DNA of 17,140 nucleotides from Acidobacteriota bacterium. GTDB taxonomy: Bacteria > Acidobacteriota > UBA6911 > RPQK01. Below, in pieces: positions 13,871 to 17,140 of this stretch. Made by a program: the position numbers and the translations under genes. The number at the start of each line of letters is the position of its first letter. The first letter of the stretch is position 1. The notes under the pieces are model-generated. The model worked only from the letters and a program-made list of their open reading frames with translations, searched no databases and had not been told where the DNA came from. The DNA is taken from contig RPQK01000063.1 in the NCBI GenBank assembly GCA_003819755.1, positions 1-17,140 on the forward strand, written 5' to 3'.

Positions 13871-14956
13871 TCACCGCACCTTATGCTTTTCCCGCCAGCG
13901 CGGGTAGTCCTGCCCAAGGAGGGTGGCGGGCCAGTCCCCGTAATAAGCGTAACCGTTGCGGCGCTCGTGCTCGATTTCGCTGAGGGTATAGCGGATGATC
14001 TTGTCGCGTCCGGTAAAGATGGGCCGGTTCGTGCCGAGCTCATAAAAGCGCGCCCAGAGGGGTTTGGCATTGGGATCCCTGACCACCCGGCGATCAGGCT
14101 TGCCGTCAGCGCCGGTAAATCCCTCCAGCCTCAGTCCTGGGATCGCGACGGCCCGAAACCACGCGACTGCGCCTTCCACAGCGGCAATCTCCCGGGGAGT
14201 CGGCTCGTCAATCTCCATCAAGAACCGGACTATGCCGACGCTTTCCGCTCCGGAAATTGAAGGGGGCTCGAAGTTGCGCGCCCAGGCGGGCTGGAGTGTT
14301 TTTTCGTCATGCTGAGCGCACCAGCCGGTGAGCTTTCCCCCCTGCTTCACCTGCGTCCGCAGTATGCAGTCGATCGCGCGCGATATGGCAGCGCCCGCCT
14401 TAAGACGCTGTGAATGGTCGAAGAAGCTGTAGGGCCACTTCCAGGCGGCAATCTCACCAAGCAGGCTCAAGACATTGACCATCGCGTTGTCGTTGTAGGT
14501 GATGTGCGAATAGTAGCCTTGGCGCAGCGGGAAGAACTGCGGCCACCCGCCGTTTGGATATTGAGCGGCTATCAGGTAGTCGAAGCCGCGCACGACCGCC
14601 TGGAGGTACCGGACCTCTCCAGTCATGTATCCGACCCGAGCCAGAAAACACATGGGTGTCGTCGTCGCACCATTGTCGATGGTGTTGACGCTATCCCCTA
14701 GTCTTTGCCCCATCATCGAGGGCGGAGGCGGGGAAGCGGCGAGGTCCGTGTTTTTGGGCCACCCGCCTTCCGGCGACTGGTACCCCAGCACATTGTCGGC
14801 AATGGCTCGTGCTTCCCGGGAGCCGTACCAATCCGCCTTTCGCTCCAAGATGTCCGCCGTCCACCTGACTTTCGCCGCCGGGAGCCGTTGACCTGGACCG
14901 AGGTTCGCAAGCAAAGCGACAACCCCGAACAGAAGAGTTTTTCGTTTCGTTCTCAT
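13871..14956 (-). CDS. secreted PL10-family pectate lyase
   Basis: The 361-residue protein matches the PL10 (alpha/alpha)3-barrel pectate lyases over its whole length. These cleave polygalacturonate by Ca-dependent beta-elimination. Diagnostic segments are P-E-G-G-W-P-K-N (62-69), T-I-D-N-G-A-T-T (92-99), N-G-G-W-P-Q-F-F-P (135-143), Y-N-D-N-A-M-V-N-V-L (154-163), T-G-W-C-A-Q-H-D (210-217), P-P-S-I-S-G-A-E-S-V (231-240) and R-F-Y-E-L-G-T-N-R-P-I-F (303-314). A signal peptide spans about 1-28 (ends L-P-A-A). The ATG at 14956 is the first in frame; a run of G residues just upstream is a weak ribosome site, and no convincing promoter was seen in the 70-bp gap to the divergent glycosyltransferase gene. 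The length suggests a catalytic domain alone, without a carbohydrate-binding module. It ends beside the large inverted repeat shared with the fucosidase gene. Confidence 0.93.
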   Translation of the reverse strand: MRTKRKTLLFGVVALLANLGPGQRLPAAKVRWTADILERKADWYGSREARAIADNVLGYQSPEGGWPKNTDLAASPPPPSMMGQRLGDSVNTIDNGATTTPMCFLARVGYMTGEVRYLQAVVRGFDYLIAAQYPNGGWPQFFPLRQGYYSHITYNDNAMVNVLSLLGEIAAWKWPYSFFDHSQRLKAGAAISRAIDCILRTQVKQGGKLTGWCAQHDEKTLQPAWARNFEPPSISGAESVGIVRFLMEIDEPTPREIAAVEGAVAWFRAVAIPGLRLEGFTGADGKPDRRVVRDPNAKPLWARFYELGTNRPIFTGRDKIIRYTLSEIEHERRNGYAYYGDWPATLLGQDYPRWREKHKVR

Positions 14957-15026
14957 TCGCCCCCCCGCCAGATCGCTGCTAGCGTAACATGATTCTGGAA
15001 GTGGTTAATGGTAACCTCGCACTCGC

Positions 15027-16718
15027 ATGGCCGACGTACCGCTTGACGCCCACGATCTCGACCGCTGGTCGTTGATGGAGGCCCGCCACCGCCGACTCCT
15101 GCTCTTGCTCTGGGCGGTCTTTCTCCTCCGCGGCATCTTCTACATCAGTTTCACGCCGCTCTGGGAGGGTTTTGACGAGCACTCCCATTTTGCTTACGTT
15201 CAACTCTTGAGCACCGAGGCCCGTCTGCCCGTCGCCGACCGGGACCGGGTAAGCGAGGAGATTCACTCCTCCCTGAAACTCGCCCCGTTGCCTGCGGAGC
15301 CTCGGGGCTTTGGCCTCGGCCTGATTCATGACCAGTATTGGAAGCTGGACAAGGAGGAGCGGCACCGGCGTGAAGCCGGATTGCGTGCTCTCGACCCGGC
15401 GCTCGGCCGGAGACAGATCCCGAAGGGGGAAAGCCGGTCCAACGTCTTCCTGTCGATTTATGAAGCTCAGCACCCGCCGCTTTACTATTTTCTATGTCTG
15501 GCACCCTATCGGCTCGCCGCGCAGCTGAATCTGATCGACCGGGTTTTTCTCATTCGGGCTTTCAGCATTCTGTTAGCCTCGGGGCTCATACCCTTGGGAT
15601 TTATGTTGCTGAGGCAGCTTCTAGGCGATACGCAGGCTTTACTGGTCTTATGGATTGTGGCGTTTCTGCCCGGGGTGATGTTCGACGTGGCGCGTGTCGG
15701 CAACGATTCACTGGCCGCACTCCTGTTTACTCTGCTGGTGTGTTTGTCGGTCCGCACTGTCGTGTCTCGAACGCAGGCGCTAGCCATAGGACTAACCCTC
15801 GGACTGGGGCTGCTGACCAAGACCAGCTTTCTCACAGCGGTCGTCCCTTTTGCAATTGCCCTGCTGCTCCCGAGGGTCGCCCTGCGGCCGTTGCGTTCGA
15901 GGATCGTCGATCTGGGCGTAGCGGGGCTCGCTGTCACCGCTGTCGCCGCCTGGTGGTACTGGCTCAACTATTCCACCACGGGGAGTTGGACCGGCCTCTA
16001 CTTCGACTCGCTGACGCCCCGCTGGTCCCTCACAAAGACGGCACTGTCAGTTGACTGGGCCAACGCTTCCGACGCGATTCTCAGGTCGCACGTTTGGTTT
16101 GGGAATTGGAGTTTTCTCGCGCTCCGTGGCTGGATGTATCAGCTGGTTACAGTCGTATTCGCGGTAGCGGCCGCAGGGGTGGGAATACGGGTCGTGCACT
16201 CCTTCAAGCCGGCCGCGGAGAACCGATACCCTTTTCTGGTTGCCGTCCTCTTCTACGCCTTTTTCTGGCTGGGTCTCGGCTATTACGTGCTGCTCACCTA
16301 TGCCGCGACCGGCGTTTCGGCAATTCCGGGGTGGTACCTGTGCACTCCGATTGCCTGCGAGATCCTGCTCTTGTACGTCGGATGGACACTTTTCTTCCCG
16401 AGGACCGGGCGGGTCAGAGTCGCCGCAGCCATGGCGCTCGGCGCTACCTTGATGGATCTGTACGGCGTATTTTTCCTGCTGATTCCTTATTACACGGGCT
16501 TTATCTCGCGTAATGCCCGCGGCTCCATGTCTTCTTTCAGACCCTGGACAGTGAGCCTGGCTGACTACGCGGAGATGTTTTCGAGGCTGACCGTGAACAA
16601 GAGCGGCTTCATGACAGCCGGGTATTTCCTTGTAACAGCCTCAGTCTTCCTTGTGATGGGAATTGCCTCAGTGGCATTGGCGCTGCGGTTCCTTTGGCGG
16701 GTAAAAGCGGGAGAATGA
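15027..16718 (+). CDS. GT-C type membrane glycosyltransferase (GT39/PMT-like)
   Basis: This is a 563-residue polytopic membrane protein with roughly ten hydrophobic helices, the first at about 22-41. Directly after it comes T-P-L-W-E-G-F-D-E-H-S-H-F-A-Y (43-57). The Asp50-Glu51 pair at the start of the first periplasmic loop is the position of the catalytic aspartate in GT39/ArnT-type transferases, which use polyprenyl-phosphate sugars. H-P-P-L-Y-Y (about 148) and V-G-N-D-S-L-A-A-L-L-F-T-L are further landmarks of the PMT/GT39 and DUF2142 group. A G-L-L-T-K-T-S-F helix end and a T-T-G-S-W-T-G-L loop follow. The acceptor is unknown. The ATG at 15027 is first in frame; one at 15075 (M17) would also keep the first helix, and neither has a clear Shine-Dalgarno sequence. 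It is the only non-secreted enzyme of the right half, and is divergent from PL10; no functional link is evident. Confidence 0.8.
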   Translation: MADVPLDAHDLDRWSLMEARHRRLLLLLWAVFLLRGIFYISFTPLWEGFDEHSHFAYVQLLSTEARLPVADRDRVSEEIHSSLKLAPLPAEPRGFGLGLIHDQYWKLDKEERHRREAGLRALDPALGRRQIPKGESRSNVFLSIYEAQHPPLYYFLCLAPYRLAAQLNLIDRVFLIRAFSILLASGLIPLGFMLLRQLLGDTQALLVLWIVAFLPGVMFDVARVGNDSLAALLFTLLVCLSVRTVVSRTQALAIGLTLGLGLLTKTSFLTAVVPFAIALLLPRVALRPLRSRIVDLGVAGLAVTAVAAWWYWLNYSTTGSWTGLYFDSLTPRWSLTKTALSVDWANASDAILRSHVWFGNWSFLALRGWMYQLVTVVFAVAAAGVGIRVVHSFKPAAENRYPFLVAVLFYAFFWLGLGYYVLLTYAATGVSAIPGWYLCTPIACEILLLYVGWTLFFPRTGRVRVAAAMALGATLMDLYGVFFLLIPYYTGFISRNARGSMSSFRPWTVSLADYAEMFSRLTVNKSGFMTAGYFLVTASVFLVMGIASVALALRFLWRVKAGE

Positions 16719-16760
16719 GGCGAAGCCGACTGCGCTCTGGTCCACCGGCTTGAGATCCAG

Positions 16761-16784
16761 GAGCAGGCCTCTGCCCTGCTCTTT
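16761..16784 (+). terminator. possible terminator of the glycosyltransferase gene
   Basis: GAGCAGG (16761-16767) and CCTGCTC (16775-16781) form a 7-bp stem with a 7-nt loop followed by TTT, 42 nt after the stop codon. A looser AAGCCG/CGGCTT pairing (16723-16728 with 16746-16751) lies just before it. The short T-run makes it a weak intrinsic terminator. Confidence 0.45.
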
Positions 16785-16799
16785 GCACCGACTTTGGCG

Positions 16800-16923
16800 G
16801 TTCCACCCCGAAGGGTCGCGTAGCAGAACCCAGGGTTGGCCGCGTTTTTGGCCGCCTACCCCGGGCACGCGGTCGGGTATAGTCCCAACCCTGAAGAGGC
16901 AAAGGCGCTCAAATAAGAAGCCG
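16800..16923 (+). repeat. intergenic repeat module, copy 2, interrupted by an 82-nt palindromic insert
   Basis: The two halves of the module at 13556-13598 recur exactly (16800-16822 and 16905-16923) but are separated here by 16823-16904. The insert has ends that pair: CAGGGTTGG (16831-16839) with CCAACCCTG (16885-16893). Immediately after, CATTTT continues the AAGAAGCCG boundary exactly as at the right end of the 13590-13844 element read on the other strand. The layout looks like a filled site against the empty copy 1. Confidence 0.75.
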
Positions 16924-16945
16924 CATTTTAGGGCCCGGTTACTTC

Positions 16946-16964
16946 CTCACGCCGGAGGCGTGAG
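16946..16964. repeat. short perfect hairpin
   Basis: CTCACGCC (16946-16953), loop GGA, GGCGTGAG (16957-16964). The pairing extends imperfectly outward to CCCGG near 16934 and CCGGG near 16979, making a small cruciform wedged between the interrupted repeat module and the large palindrome to its right. Confidence 0.6.
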
Positions 16965-16972
16965 AGGAGAGT

Positions 16973-17140
16973 AGCCGGGGGTGGAGCCGTTTTTCAGGCG
17001 ACACCCCCGGGAAACAGGCAATAAAATCCCCCACCCCGGCAGGAGTGGGAGGAGGGACTCCTCGCACCCCTGCCGGGGTGCGTTCTTGCTCTGCGTCGTT
17101 TTCCGGGGGTGTCGCCTGGAAAACGGCTCCACCCCCGGCT
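16973..17140. repeat. nested palindromic composite element reaching the window edge
   Basis: Arms 16973-17010 and 17140-17103 are complementary over 38 bp with one mismatch. Each arm is itself a hairpin, because CCGGGGGTG and CACCCCCGG at its ends can pair. Between the arms, CACCCCGGCAGG (17032-17043) pairs perfectly with 17080-17069, with a GGAGT/ACTCC pairing as an alternative inside. The arm ends exactly at the window edge, so the element may extend. No gene is visible in 16719-17140. Confidence 0.75.

Noticed and set aside
13537..13874. Several frames on both strands of the large inverted repeat that resemble each other
   Set aside because: The similarity comes from the two complementary arms; no start signals or conserved protein features support a gene.
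1188..14956. Classical Bacteroidota-type polysaccharide utilisation locus
   Set aside because: No SusC/SusD pair, no hybrid two-component or AraC regulator and no operon structure are present.
15011..15032. A third GTAACC box upstream of the glycosyltransferase gene
   Set aside because: The position 16 nt downstream lacks GCTC and would lie past the ATG at 15027, so it cannot serve as the same promoter type.

Overview
The window reads as a chromosomal segment of a GC-rich soil-type bacterium, most likely an Acidobacteriota member related to the Bryobacterales/Solibacter group. This rests on the many secreted carbohydrate-active enzymes encoded as single genes, the secreted Asp-box repeat protein with a beta-sandwich tail, the SMP-30-type fusion, and above all the dense short palindromic and 9-nt tandem repeats between genes. 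It is an inference from content; Planctomycetota or Verrucomicrobiota cannot be excluded. No tRNA, rRNA, CRISPR array, transposase or phage gene is visible.

Layout. (1) 1-997: a truncated DoxX-type membrane protein gene (minus) diverges from an ECF sigma factor gene (plus). Both carry the same promoter motif, GTGTAACC-N16-GCTC(T/A)AA, so the sigma factor probably drives itself and the DoxX gene. (2) 1188-5409: a secreted beta-helix lyase-like protein (minus), a secreted M28 metallopeptidase (plus) and a secreted GH39-like glycosidase (minus). (3) 5529-11768, minus: a 1052-residue secreted protein with Asp-box propellers and four tandem C-terminal modules, then a 973-residue fusion of two pectate-lyase-superfamily beta-helices and an SMP-30/gluconolactonase-like propeller. 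(4) 11959-14956: a secreted GH29 alpha-L-fucosidase (plus) converges on a secreted PL10 pectate lyase (minus). (5) 15027-16718: a polytopic GT-C/GT39-like membrane glycosyltransferase (plus), followed by about 420 bp of nested palindromes to the window end.

Function. The two lyase-like proteins, the beta-helix/SMP-30 fusion, the GH39 and the GH29 enzymes together suggest extracellular attack on a pectin- and hemicellulose-rich, fucosylated plant polysaccharide. The genes are not an operon: strands alternate, several have their own promoter or Shine-Dalgarno signals, no SusC/SusD pair is present, and every visible gene 3' end is followed by a palindromic repeat array that could act as a terminator. 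The four divergent 5'-5' intervals have no comparable array. I see no clearly new defence or mobile system. The points most worth a second look are the paired ECF promoters, the 3'-end repeat families (including an apparent empty/filled site pair and a roughly 255-bp MITE-like hairpin), and the two large multi-domain secreted proteins.
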